Source of the DNA: Ancylobacter novellus
GTDB taxonomy: Bacteria; Pseudomonadota; Alphaproteobacteria; Rhizobiales; Methylopilaceae
Direction: 5' to 3'
Assembly: GCA_003241695.1 (NCBI GenBank)
Contig: QFPN01000001.1
Span: 186,001-250,000 of the forward strand
DNA length: 64,000 nt
Shown here: positions 49,092 through 57,456 of the stretch, one piece after another
Layout of the letters: the number at the start of each line of letters is the position of its first letter
How positions within the stretch are numbered: the stretch's first letter is position 1
The notes under the pieces: generated by a model
The model's input: only the letters and a program-made list of their open reading frames with translations
Told to the model about the DNA's origin: nothing
Database searches by the model: none
Program-made: the position numbers and the translations under genes

Positions 49092-52000
49092 GCGGGAGCC
49101 GGCCTCTCCCGGCGCCGCCGGCGCGGAGGCGGGCGCAGGCTTCTCGGCGGCGGTCTCCTCGGCGGCGCGCGCGCGATATTCCTTCACGAAGGCGTCGAAG
49201 GACGAGCTGGCGGCGATCGAGCGGGCGATCTCGCGGAAGGCGTCGCCGCGCGTCTCGATCGGCGCCGTCACCACCTCGAAGGCCGCGGACTGCGGACTTT
49301 CGGCCATCTTGGCCGCGAACTTCTGGCGGATCCGGTCGAGTCCCAGCCCGTCGCCCGCAAGCGAAAGCGCGATGGCGGCGCGCATCACGTCCGCCCGCTG
49401 TCCGTCGTCGAGCGGGGTCGCCGCCCGCCAGGAGGTTCCGAGCGTCGTCTCGAGCGCCTCGCCGGCATCCGGCCAGCGCCGCGCCGTCCAGAGGATGTCG
49501 GCCTTGAGCTTCGCGGCGTCGGCGCCCGCAAGACCGTCGGCCATCTCGAGCGCGAGGTCGACCCGGCCGGTGTCGGCGAGCGCGCGCGCCTCGAGACGCA
49601 ACCGCGCCTGCAGGAGCGAGGCCGGAAGGTCGGCCTGACGCGTCTTGCGCAGAACCTCCAGCGCCTTGGCGGGCTTGCCGTTCATCATGTCGACAAGCGC
49701 CGCCCGCGCCGCCACCTGCGCGCGCGCCGCGCCGGAGAGGCGGTTGTCGATCTGGTAGTCGAGCAGGTCCGCCGCCTGGTCGAACAGATCGACCTCGACC
49801 AGCCGGTCCGCGAGCTTGCGCACCAGCTCGTCGCCGCGCTTGCCGCCGGGGCTCAGCTCCTTGAAATCGTAGAACAGAGCGAGCGCGTCGAGCTTCGGCA
49901 GACTGTCCGCGCCGGCGCCGAGGAACAGATCGGTGAAGCGCTCCTGCATGCGATCCTGAAGCGTGCGCGTGCCGTCCGCGTCGGGGAAGGCCTGGACGGC
50001 CACGCGCAAGGTCGAGAAGGCGTCCCGCCAGCGGCCGGCGTCGCCGTAGAGCTCGATCAGCCGCGCCAGCGCCGCGGCCTCGATCCAGTCGCCTCGCCAG
50101 CCGATCGTCAAACGCTCGAGCCGTTCGATCGCGGCCGCCCGGTCAACCTTGCCGACCTTCAGCCCGAGATCGATCGAACGCAGCTCTGCTTCGGCCGACG
50201 CCGCGCTGTCGCCGCGTTTCGCAAGCGTCCCATAGGCCGCAAGCGCCCGGTCCGCGCGCCCGAGCGCTTCGGCCAGCCGGGCGCGGATGAGGTCGCGCGC
50301 GGCGACGCCCTCGACGGCGGGGAGCACGTCGAGCTTGTCGAACTCGGCCGCCGCCGTGGCGCTGTCGCCGGCGTCGATCGCGAGCTTCACGCCCAGCCCG
50401 ACGAAGCGCGCCTGCAAAGCGGAGGGCATGACGGCGAGCGCGGAATCTCCGGTCCGGAGCGAGATCCGCGCCTTGCCGACGCTTCCTTCGGCAGCCTCGG
50501 CGGCGGCGCGCCAGAGCGCGGCTTCCGGATTAAGCCTGAGCGCCGGCGCGGCGAGAATCGACAGCGCCTCCTGAGACCGGCCGAGCCTGACCTCGGCCAT
50601 GGCCCTCAGGATCGAGAGACGGTCGTCGCGCTCCGTCAGGCCGCCGTCCTCGACGATCGCTTCAAGGATGGCCTTGGCGTCCGCGGACCTGTCGTGGGCG
50701 GCGTAAAACCGCGCCAGATCGAAACGCGCCTCGGGACGATCCTGCAGCGACGACAGGGCCGCCGCCCCGAGCAGTTCGTGCTCACGATCGGCGAATGGCG
50801 CGTCGTGGTCCTTCCGCCAGGTCTCTGCGTTCATCAGGGTGGCGCCGCCCTCGGACGCCGGCTCCGTCGCCGCGGCGCTCGACAGGATCAGGCCGCCGTC
50901 GCGCTCGACGAAGAGCTGGTCGAGCCGACCCACCGCGCGGGCGTCCTCCGCTCCGAAAAGAAAAGCGAGCCCATGGGCGGTCGCGAGCGTCTGGAACTCG
51001 ACGAAGGCGCGCGGCCGCGCGAAGCCGCGGGCGGGTCCCGCGAGCGTCGCCACTGTGATCTCGTCGCCGACCTCCGGATCGCGCACCCGGCGAACGGAGC
51101 CAAGACCGGGCGCATCGACCTGCATCGCCGCTCGCCCGTCCCGATCGAAGCTCGGCTTCAGGTCGACGGTCGCGCTGCGCGCCAGGACGTCGTCGCCGAG
51201 CGAGACGATCCAGCTCTCGCCCTCGGTCGCGACCGACGCCAGCCGCTCGTCCGCGAGCTTGAGGCGCGCCGCGCGGCCGCGCGGAAGCGGCGTCTGGTCC
51301 GCGGCGACGACGAGCCCGCCGGAGTCGCGCGAGAGGGCCGAAAGATCGAGCGGCCTGTCGTCGTCGAACACCGCCCAAAGCGTCCGTCCGCGCACAAAGA
51401 TCGCCGCGGGCGTCGGGCGGGCGAACGGAAAGACGATCCGATACGTGTCGCCCGCGCGCCGCACGAAAGGCTGGGACGAAGCCGACTGCGTTTCGCTGCG
51501 GGCCGGGATCGGCGTTTGCGGAGCTGCTCCGACGGGAGGCGCGTCCTGCGCGACGACCAAAGGCCTCGGACTGGCGGTCGAGGTGGTCTCGGGATCGGCG
51601 ACGTGCGCTCGCGGAGCCGTGGCGGCCGGCGCGGGCGCGGCGGGAACCGGCTGCGGCGCGGCTGCGCGCTCGGGCGCGGCGGCGGGCTCCGGGGCAGCGG
51701 ACGGATCGGCGACGGGAGCCGTTCCGCGGTCGACGTCGAGGATGAACTCCTCGTCCTCCCGGAAGCCGCGAACCTCCTTGGCGTCCGCGACCGGCACGGT
51801 GACGACCAGCCGGTCTCCGACCATCTCGGAGGTCAGACCGGAGAATTCGGTCGGCAACAGTGCGCGCGCCGCCGCCGCGTCGAAGCGGTACGGCGCTCCG
51901 ATTGCGACGCGCACCGTGCCCCCGGTCCGCTTGAAGTCGACGTCGACGTCGCCGCCGAGCCCGAAGATGAGGCGGCTGAAGGTTGGGTGGGTCGCGCCTT

Positions 52001-52508
52001 CGACGGTGAGCCGCGCCAGCGGCCGGACGGCGCGGCGAGCCTCCGCGGCGCGGATCTCGCGCCCGGCGCGCGCGTCGCGGGACAGCGCCTCGATCACGTC
52101 TTTCGGCAGCGGCGGCGGCATGCCGTTCCACGTCGGGGGCAGAAGGTCGACGAACAGCGTCTCGCCGGCCTCCGCGACCTGCAGCTTCACCGGCTTCTGA
52201 AGCGCGATTCGGATTGCGGTCCCGTCCGGATCGCGGCGCACCACCCCCGCGAGCTGCGCGAGACCGCGCGCGAGGCTTTCGGCCTGAAGCGTCACCGGCC
52301 GGTCGAAACCGATGACGAGGATCGAGTTCACGATCCGCACGTCGGGCTTCGGCAGCCGGTCGAAAGAGAGCGTGATGCGGGCGTATCCTTCCGGCGCGAT
52401 CGCGGCGGAAACGACGGCAGCCGGCGCTTCGGCCACGACGGGCGCAGAGGCGCCGAGCGCGAACGCGAGCGTCAGTCCGGCTATCGTCGCGCGCGTTCGA
52501 AACGCCAC
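49086..52508 (-). CDS. Large secreted TPR-like protein of the flagellar locus, unknown function
   Basis: 1140 residues. Signal peptide (cut near Val-Ala-Glu-Ala, about 26). Beta-rich region (about 38-125) with an AMIN-like look (Ile-Thr-Leu-Ser-Phe-Asp-Arg ... Ile-Val-Asn-Ser-Ile-Leu-Val-Ile-Gly-Phe-Asp), a second similar region (about 165-262), an Ala/Pro linker (about 265-345), another beta region (about 350-560), then about 500 residues of helical TPR-like repeats and an Ala/Pro tail. GTG start, GGGAG nine bases upstream. Genes of this plan accompany fliM-motE in related genomes in my memory; the role, perhaps a periplasmic scaffold for the motor, is not known. Confidence 0.8.
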   Translation of the reverse strand: MAFRTRATIAGLTLAFALGASAPVVAEAPAAVVSAAIAPEGYARITLSFDRLPKPDVRIVNSILVIGFDRPVTLQAESLARGLAQLAGVVRRDPDGTAIRIALQKPVKLQVAEAGETLFVDLLPPTWNGMPPPLPKDVIEALSRDARAGREIRAAEARRAVRPLARLTVEGATHPTFSRLIFGLGGDVDVDFKRTGGTVRVAIGAPYRFDAAAARALLPTEFSGLTSEMVGDRLVVTVPVADAKEVRGFREDEEFILDVDRGTAPVADPSAAPEPAAAPERAAAPQPVPAAPAPAATAPRAHVADPETTSTASPRPLVVAQDAPPVGAAPQTPIPARSETQSASSQPFVRRAGDTYRIVFPFARPTPAAIFVRGRTLWAVFDDDRPLDLSALSRDSGGLVVAADQTPLPRGRAARLKLADERLASVATEGESWIVSLGDDVLARSATVDLKPSFDRDGRAAMQVDAPGLGSVRRVRDPEVGDEITVATLAGPARGFARPRAFVEFQTLATAHGLAFLFGAEDARAVGRLDQLFVERDGGLILSSAAATEPASEGGATLMNAETWRKDHDAPFADREHELLGAAALSSLQDRPEARFDLARFYAAHDRSADAKAILEAIVEDGGLTERDDRLSILRAMAEVRLGRSQEALSILAAPALRLNPEAALWRAAAEAAEGSVGKARISLRTGDSALAVMPSALQARFVGLGVKLAIDAGDSATAAAEFDKLDVLPAVEGVAARDLIRARLAEALGRADRALAAYGTLAKRGDSAASAEAELRSIDLGLKVGKVDRAAAIERLERLTIGWRGDWIEAAALARLIELYGDAGRWRDAFSTLRVAVQAFPDADGTRTLQDRMQERFTDLFLGAGADSLPKLDALALFYDFKELSPGGKRGDELVRKLADRLVEVDLFDQAADLLDYQIDNRLSGAARAQVAARAALVDMMNGKPAKALEVLRKTRQADLPASLLQARLRLEARALADTGRVDLALEMADGLAGADAAKLKADILWTARRWPDAGEALETTLGTSWRAATPLDDGQRADVMRAAIALSLAGDGLGLDRIRQKFAAKMAESPQSAAFEVVTAPIETRGDAFREIARSIAASSSFDAFVKEYRARAAEETAAEKPAPASAPAAPGEAGSRA

Positions 52509-52617
52509 GTCCTGCGGCTCCCGTCATCAGACGGACGGCGCATCCGGCGCCCTCCGGCAGGGGAGTTAAGCGCAAAGCCGTTGGCAAGCCGTTACCGCGG
52601 CGAGGCCATCTTGCGCG

Positions 52618-53328
52618 TTACGGCGCCGGCCTGCCCTCGATCTTCGGCAGATCGGTCGCGGCCATGGCGGCCGAAACAGGGGTCGCGACCTCGCGGCGGG
52701 CGAGCGAGACGGTGAGCTTCTGGGCGGCCTCGGGCGCCATCAGGCCCATGACGACCGAGAGCGTGCGGGGCTTCATGCGCGACGCGACGTCGAGCAGGAC
52801 CTGCGGGTCGAGCTTCTCGAAGATGCGCGCCGCCTCCTTGGGCTTCATGCCCTCGTAGAGAATGACGAGCTCCTTGAGCTTGTTGGCCTCCTCGTCGGCT
52901 CGCCGCCTGTCGGCGTCGCCGATCGCGGCTTCGAGGCGCCTCAGCTCCGCGAGCCGGTCGTCGAGCCGCTGCTCGGCGGCCTTGAGCATGGTTTCGCGCA
53001 GGTCGAGGTCGGCGGAGCGCGCGTCCATCGCCTCGCGCCGCTTGTTCAGCGCCTCGGCGAGCGCGGGCGCGGCGCTCTCTTCGGCCGCGAGCACGCCCTT
53101 GAGATCGAGCGGCGGCGTTTCGACAGGCCGCTTCGCTTGAGCGGTCTGCTCGTTCGCGCCGTGATCGTCGGGGACCGCCGGCTTCTCGTTCTTAGCGCCG
53201 GCCGCAGCCGCCGGCTGCACGAACAGGTAGCTGCTGTGGGTCGCAAGGCCCGCGACCTTGAGAACGAGCAGCGCGGCGGCGGCCGTCATGACCACCGGCA
53301 TCAGCCTCAGGCGCGGCCCGGCGGTCAC
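52618..53328 (-). CDS. motE: MotE-like flagellar motor chaperone
   Basis: 236 residues: one N-terminal membrane helix (about 10-27), a long coiled coil (about 85-160, Leu/Glu/Arg heptads) and a C-terminal MgtE-N-like helical domain (Met-Lys-Pro-Lys-Glu-Ala-Ala-Arg-Ile-Phe-Glu-Lys-Leu-Asp-Pro, Met-Lys-Pro-Arg-Thr-Leu-Ser-Val-Val-Met, about 160-195). In Sinorhizobium MotE is a periplasmic chaperone for MotC. Starts with GTG overlapping the stop of DUF6468 (GTGA). Confidence 0.85.
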   Translation of the reverse strand: MTAGPRLRLMPVVMTAAAALLVLKVAGLATHSSYLFVQPAAAAGAKNEKPAVPDDHGANEQTAQAKRPVETPPLDLKGVLAAEESAAPALAEALNKRREAMDARSADLDLRETMLKAAEQRLDDRLAELRRLEAAIGDADRRRADEEANKLKELVILYEGMKPKEAARIFEKLDPQVLLDVASRMKPRTLSVVMGLMAPEAAQKLTVSLARREVATPVSAAMAATDLPKIEGRPAP

Positions 53329-53879
53329 GACGCGGTTCCGAGGCTGAGCGCGCGGATGCGGCTCGCGAGCATTTCGGCCGCGGCGGCCGCGGCGGCGGAA
53401 GCGCTGACCGGCGCGTCCGCGGCCTTCGCGGCGGCGCGGCGGCGCTCTTCTTCGGCCTCAGCCTGCCGGCGGGCCTCCAGGCGGATCTCCTCGCGCGCGG
53501 CCTTGATGCGCTCGACCTCGCCGGCCGCGGACTCGCGCTCGGCGTGCTCGCGCGCCGCCTTCGCGATCCGCGTGATGCGCTCGACCACGGCCTCGCCCTC
53601 GTCGAGCTGCCCCGCCATCTGCTGCGACAGCGCCTCGGCGCGGCCAAGCCGGTCCGCGAGCGTCTCCTCGCTCTGCGCGACGGTCGCGCGCAGTCCCGCG
53701 ATCGCGCGCTCGGCCGCATGGGTCGCGGCGACGAGCTCGGTGACGGTGTCGCGCATCGTCGCCTCGTCGGCGCGCAGACGCCGGAGCTTGCGGTCGAGCA
53801 CGGCGCAATAGGCGATGGTGGCGACCAGAAGCACAGCGACGAGCGACTCGATCGCGAGACCGACGACGTTCTCCATCAC
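53325..53879 (-). CDS. DUF6468 protein, flagellar locus
   Basis: 184 residues: an N-terminal membrane helix (about 6-25), then a coiled coil with many Glu, Arg and Ala (about 28-140) and an Ala-rich end. The family is known only from flagellar loci of alphaproteobacteria and has no assigned function. The GTG at 53879 overlaps the FliM stop by four bases; the ATG at 53876 is next, and GGAGG is well placed for either. Coupled to fliM and motE. Confidence 0.85.
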   Translation of the reverse strand: MMENVVGLAIESLVAVLLVATIAYCAVLDRKLRRLRADEATMRDTVTELVAATHAAERAIAGLRATVAQSEETLADRLGRAEALSQQMAGQLDEGEAVVERITRIAKAAREHAERESAAGEVERIKAAREEIRLEARRQAEAEEERRRAAAKAADAPVSASAAAAAAAEMLASRIRALSLGTAS

Positions 53880-55027
53880 GAAGCCTCCTTACGCTCGGCG
53901 CTCGCCTCGAACGCCGCGAGGGTGGTGCGGGAGCGACGGAGCGGCGCAGCGATCTGGACCGCCACCTTCTCGCCGGACCGCCCCATCCGCGCTTGCGTGA
54001 GCACCTCCTCGCCGCAGCGGATCTCGACCAGCGCGTCGGGCTTGACGTCGAGCATCAGCGTGTCGCCGACGTCGAGATCGAGAATGGTCCTGAGCGGCAG
54101 CCGCTGGTCGTAGAGCACGGCCTGGATTTCTGTGCGGGCGGCGAAGATCTCGGTCGCGAGATGGCCTTCCCAGGTCGCGTCGCGGCCGAACTTCTCGCCC
54201 ATGAACTGCTGGATCAGCACGTCGCGGATCGGCTCGATCGTGGCGTAGGGAATGGCGATGTCGATGACGCCGCCCCGCTCCTCCATGTCGACGCGCAGGG
54301 TGACGAGGATCGCGGCGTTGGCCGGCCGGGTGATGGCGGCGAATTTCGGGTTGGTCTCGAGCCGGTCGAGCGAGAAGCGAACCGGCGTCACCGGACGGAA
54401 CGCGGCCTCGGCGTCCTCCAGCACGACCTCGATCATGCGCTGCACGATCGAGGTCTCGATCGTGGTGTAGGGGCGGCCCTCGACCTTCATCTTGACGGTG
54501 GCGTTCCGTCCCCCGAGCAGCACGTCGATGATCGAATAGGTCAGGGGCGCGTCGACCGCGATGATGCCGAAACCGTCCCATTGCTCCGCCTTGAACACCG
54601 ACAGGATGGTGGGGAGCGGGATCGAGTTCAGATAGTCGCCGAAGCGCGCCGAGCGGATGCCGTCGAGCGAGACCTCTACATTGTCGGAGGTGAAGTTGCG
54701 CAGCGAGGTCGTGAGCAGCCGGACCAGCCGGTCGAACACGATCTCGAGCATCGGCAGGCGCTCGTAGGAGACGAGCGCGGAGTCGATGATCGCCCGGATT
54801 CCAGACTGGTCCGCGAGGCCGAGCGCGGTCGGGTCGAAGCCGAGCAGGCCGTCGACCTCGTCCTGGTTGAGCACCCGGTCGGCGGCCTTGCGGCCGCTCG
54901 CGCTCATGGTCTTCGGCTCGTCGAGCATCGCGGCCCAGCCGGCGGCGACGTCGCCGGAGACCGGCCCGACCTGTTCGGCGAGCGCGGCCTCCCATTCGGC
55001 CGCGATGTCGTCGTCTCCGCCCGCCAT
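53876..55027 (-). CDS. fliM: Flagellar motor switch protein FliM
   Basis: C-ring protein that binds CheY-P and sets rotation direction. 383 residues: N-terminal segment with Leu-Asn-Gln-Asp-Glu-Val-Asp-Gly-Leu-Leu-Gly (about 53-63), a middle CheC-like domain (about 100-270, with Asn-Ser-Ile-Pro-Leu-Pro-Thr-Ile and Leu-Leu-Gly-Gly-Arg) and a C-terminal SpoA domain (about 290-360, with Leu-Asp-Val-Gly-Asp-Thr-Leu). Follows fliL by 24 bases. Confidence 0.97.
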   Translation of the reverse strand: MAGGDDDIAAEWEAALAEQVGPVSGDVAAGWAAMLDEPKTMSASGRKAADRVLNQDEVDGLLGFDPTALGLADQSGIRAIIDSALVSYERLPMLEIVFDRLVRLLTTSLRNFTSDNVEVSLDGIRSARFGDYLNSIPLPTILSVFKAEQWDGFGIIAVDAPLTYSIIDVLLGGRNATVKMKVEGRPYTTIETSIVQRMIEVVLEDAEAAFRPVTPVRFSLDRLETNPKFAAITRPANAAILVTLRVDMEERGGVIDIAIPYATIEPIRDVLIQQFMGEKFGRDATWEGHLATEIFAARTEIQAVLYDQRLPLRTILDLDVGDTLMLDVKPDALVEIRCGEEVLTQARMGRSGEKVAVQIAAPLRRSRTTLAAFEASAERKEAS

Positions 55028-55051
55028 CTCGCGCTCCGCCCCCGCGCCGCC

Positions 55052-55588
55052 CTACTGGACGACGATCTCCTTGAACAGAACCGCGTCGACCTTGGCCGGC
55101 GCGACCGCCGTGTTGACGCGGCGCAGCAGTTCCTCCTTCAGACGGTAGACCCCCGAGGAGCCGCGGATGTCGTCCGGGCGAAGCTCTCTGAGATGGGTCT
55201 GGAAGCTGTCGAGCACGCGCGGCATCATCGGCTTGATCGCCTCGGCGGCCTTCGGCTCGTCGACCTCGAGCGCGACCGAGAGCCGGACGTAGCGCTGCCT
55301 CTCCTTCTCGGCGGTCGCGAGGTTGACCGTCATTTCGGGCAGCTCGACATAGGCGGCCGCGGGCGTTTCGGCCGCGCCCTTCTTCTCGCTCTTCTCGCCC
55401 TCGGCGGATCCGTGCTCGGACGCCTCGGCGTGCGCCTCGTCCTTTTCGCCCTTGCCGGCGAAGACGAACCAGCCGCCGACCCCGCCGAGCAGCAGGACCG
55501 CGGCGGCCGCTCCGCCGATGATCATGAGCTTCTTCTTCGACTTGGGCTTCGCCTTGGCGTCGTCGCCGTCGTTGAGATCGTCCGCCAT
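55052..55588 (-). CDS. fliL: Flagellar basal-body associated protein FliL
   Basis: 178 residues: Lys-rich cytoplasmic start, one membrane helix (about 20-42), acidic linker (Glu/Ala/Lys), then the periplasmic FliL domain (about 80-178: Leu-Pro-Glu-Met-Thr-Val-Asn-Leu, Arg-Tyr-Val-Arg-Leu-Ser-Val-Ala-Leu-Glu-Val) ending Val-Leu-Phe-Lys-Glu-Ile-Val-Val-Gln. It supports torque generation around the stators. Start 55588 fits the family (Met-Ala-Asp-Asp). CtrA-like half-sites lie 63-90 bases upstream. Confidence 0.95.
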   Translation of the reverse strand: MADDLNDGDDAKAKPKSKKKLMIIGGAAAAVLLLGGVGGWFVFAGKGEKDEAHAEASEHGSAEGEKSEKKGAAETPAAAYVELPEMTVNLATAEKERQRYVRLSVALEVDEPKAAEAIKPMMPRVLDSFQTHLRELRPDDIRGSSGVYRLKEELLRRVNTAVAPAKVDAVLFKEIVVQ

Positions 55589-55650
55589 CGCGCCCCCACG
55601 GACGCCCCCGAGGACGCCGCGCACCGTCGCGGCCGACGGGTTCGCCGGCC

Positions 55651-55679
55651 ATGGTTAACGAATAGGTTCGAAAGGTTAA
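55651..55679 (-). promoter_or_regulatory. CtrA half-sites upstream of fliL
   Basis: Two GTTAAC elements; on the minus strand the promoter-proximal one reads TTAACCAT (55651-55658), the Rhizobiales CtrA half-site. The second (55675-55680) is 21 bases, two helical turns, further out. The spacing is not the standard N7. Confidence 0.5.
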
Positions 55680-55692
55680 CGAAGCCTTGCGA

Positions 55693-55711
55693 CCCGGCAA
55701 AAGCTGCCGGG
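55693..55711 (+). promoter_or_regulatory. FlbD-site-like palindrome upstream of flgF
   Basis: CCCGGCA-AAAGC-TGCCGGG, perfect 7-base arms, 5-base spacer; 87 bases upstream of the sigma-54 promoter of flgF, a normal enhancer distance. Confidence 0.6.
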
Positions 55712-55797
55712 CAAAATGCGCCGCGCGGCGTTCCGCGGCTCCCCGCGACGACGGCAAAGACGACGAAAATCCGTTGTTTCTCAGCACATTCGCAGTC

Positions 55798-55812
55798 TGG
55801 CACGGCCGCTGC
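55798..55812 (+). promoter_or_regulatory. Sigma-54 promoter of flgF-flgG-flgA-flgH
   Basis: TGGCACG-GCCG-CTGC: near-perfect -24 (TGGCACG) and -12 (CTGC) elements with the invariant GG and GC exactly 10 bases apart, about 78 bases before the flgF start. Confidence 0.75.
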
Positions 55813-55889
55813 ACAGGACCGGCCGGGCGGCGCGTCGGTCGGGGAGGATCGGCGTCGGCGCCCGCGGACATGCGGCTCGGGAGCGTGTG

Positions 55890-56636
55890 GTGGAAAACGC
55901 CTCTCTGGTCGGGCTCTCGCGTCAGGTCGTCCTGAGGCGCGAACTCGACATGATTGCGAACAACGTCGCCAACATGAACACCTCCGGCTTCAAGGCCGAG
56001 CAGATGGCGTTCGGCGAATATCTGATGCCGAAGGCGCGCGACGAGACCTTCGAACGGCGCGCCGACAGGCCGATGTCCTTCGTCGAGGACGTCGCGACCT
56101 GGCATGACCATTCGGCGGGCGTCATCCAGTCGACCGGCGCCGAGACCGACGTCGCGATCGACGGCGACGGCTTCTTCGTCGTCGAGGGCGCGGGCGGAAC
56201 CCGCTACACCCGCAACGGCGCGTTCCAGATCAACGCGACCGGCGAGCTCGTGACGAGCGAAGGCGCGCGGGTGCTCTCGACCTCCGGACCGATCCAGTTC
56301 GGTCCGAACGAGCACGGCCTCACGATCGCCGCGGACGGCTCGATCTCCACCAACGAAGGCGTGCGCGGCCGTCTCCGGATCGCGCGCTTCGCCAATCTTC
56401 AGGACCTGTCCAAGGACGGCTCCAGCGGATTCCGGACCGACGCCACGCCCGAGGAGCCGACCGCCCGCATCCGCCTCGTCCAGGGCGCGGTCGAGAAGTC
56501 GAACGTGCGGCCGGTGCTCGAGATGAGCCGGCTGGTCGAGGTGACGCGCGCCTATGAGAGCGTGACGGCGCTCCTTTCCAAGCAGGACGACGTCCGCCGC
56601 TCGGCGATCGAGAAGCTCGCAGAGGTGCCGGCGTGA
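55890..56636 (+). CDS. flgF: Flagellar proximal rod protein FlgF
   Basis: 248 residues of the FlgF/FlgG family: Val-Gly-Leu-Ser-Arg-Gln-Val-Val-Leu-Arg-Arg-Glu-Leu-Asp start, Asn-Asn-Val-Ala-Asn-Met-Asn-Thr-Ser-Gly-Phe (about 23-33), Val-Ala-Ile-Asp-Gly-Asp-Gly-Phe-Phe (about 88), Gly-Ala-Val-Glu-Lys-Ser-Asn-Val and a closing Val-Thr-Arg-Ala-Tyr-Glu-Ser-Val. GTG at 55890 reproduces the usual Met-x-Asn-Ala start; GTG at 55887 is possible. First gene of a sigma-54 controlled unit. Confidence 0.95.
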   Translation: MENASLVGLSRQVVLRRELDMIANNVANMNTSGFKAEQMAFGEYLMPKARDETFERRADRPMSFVEDVATWHDHSAGVIQSTGAETDVAIDGDGFFVVEGAGGTRYTRNGAFQINATGELVTSEGARVLSTSGPIQFGPNEHGLTIAADGSISTNEGVRGRLRIARFANLQDLSKDGSSGFRTDATPEEPTARIRLVQGAVEKSNVRPVLEMSRLVEVTRAYESVTALLSKQDDVRRSAIEKLAEVPA

Positions 56637-56667
56637 TCTTTCTTTCCATGACCGAGAGGGCCGCCTG

Positions 56668-57456
56668 ATGCGCGCGCTGTACACCGCCTCCACGGGCATG
56701 GCCGCCCAGGAGCTCAACGTCGAGCTCATCTCGAACAACATCGCCAACATGCGCACCGCCGGCTTCAAGCGCCAGCGGGCCGAGTTCCAGGACCTGCTCT
56801 ACCAGACCATGCGGCGCGTCGGCTCGACGAGCTCGGACGCCGGCACCGTGCTGCCGACCGGCGTCGACATCGGCTCCGGCGTCAAGCTCGTGGCGACGCC
56901 CCGCGTCATGAGCCAGGGCACGGTCGGACAGACGGAGAAGACCTACGACGTCGCGATCCGCGGCGAGGGCTTCTTCCAGGTTCAGCTTCCGGACGGAACC
57001 ACGGCCTACACCCGCGACGGCTCGTTCGAGCTCGATCCGAACGGGCAGCTCGTCACCGCCGACGGCTACACGGTGCTGCCCGGCATCACGGTGCCCAACA
57101 ACGCGACCGCGGTCTCGATCAGCGCGACGGGACAGGTCGAAGCCACCATCCCGGGCCAGACCGCGACCCAGGCGCTCGGCCAGCTCCAGCTCGCCCGCTT
57201 CATCAACAAGTCGGGCCTCGAGGCCAAGGGCGACAACCTGTTCCTTGAGACCGACGCCAGCGGCACGCCGCTTCAGGACGTGCCCGGCGGCGAGGGCTTC
57301 GGCAACGTGCTGCAGGGCTATCTCGAGCAGTCGAACGTCAACGCGGTCACCGAAATCTCGGACCTGATCGCGGCCCAGCGCGCCTACGAGATGAACTCCA
57401 AGGTCGTCTCCTCGGCCGACCAGATGCTCCAGAACGCCTCCAACATGCTGCGGTGA
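56668..57456 (+). CDS. flgG: Flagellar distal rod protein FlgG
   Basis: 262 residues, exactly the usual FlgG length. Ser-Asn-Asn-Ile-Ala-Asn-Met-Arg-Thr-Ala-Gly-Phe-Lys-Arg (about 22-35), Val-Ala-Ile-Arg-Gly-Glu-Gly-Phe-Phe-Gln-Val (about 94), and C-terminal Ile-Ala-Ala-Gln-Arg-Ala-Tyr-Glu-Met-Asn-Ser-Lys. Its stop overlaps the GTG start of flgA. Confidence 0.98.
   Translation: MRALYTASTGMAAQELNVELISNNIANMRTAGFKRQRAEFQDLLYQTMRRVGSTSSDAGTVLPTGVDIGSGVKLVATPRVMSQGTVGQTEKTYDVAIRGEGFFQVQLPDGTTAYTRDGSFELDPNGQLVTADGYTVLPGITVPNNATAVSISATGQVEATIPGQTATQALGQLQLARFINKSGLEAKGDNLFLETDASGTPLQDVPGGEGFGNVLQGYLEQSNVNAVTEISDLIAAQRAYEMNSKVVSSADQMLQNASNMLR

Noticed and set aside
55664..55674. GGTTCGAA-like string that could be a tRNA T-loop
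   Set aside because: No acceptor, D or anticodon stem can be built around it; it lies between two GTTAAC elements in the fliL upstream region.
53993..56107. Open frame of 704 codons on the plus strand across fliM and fliL
   Set aside because: Antisense shadow; it even runs into the real flgF region in another frame.
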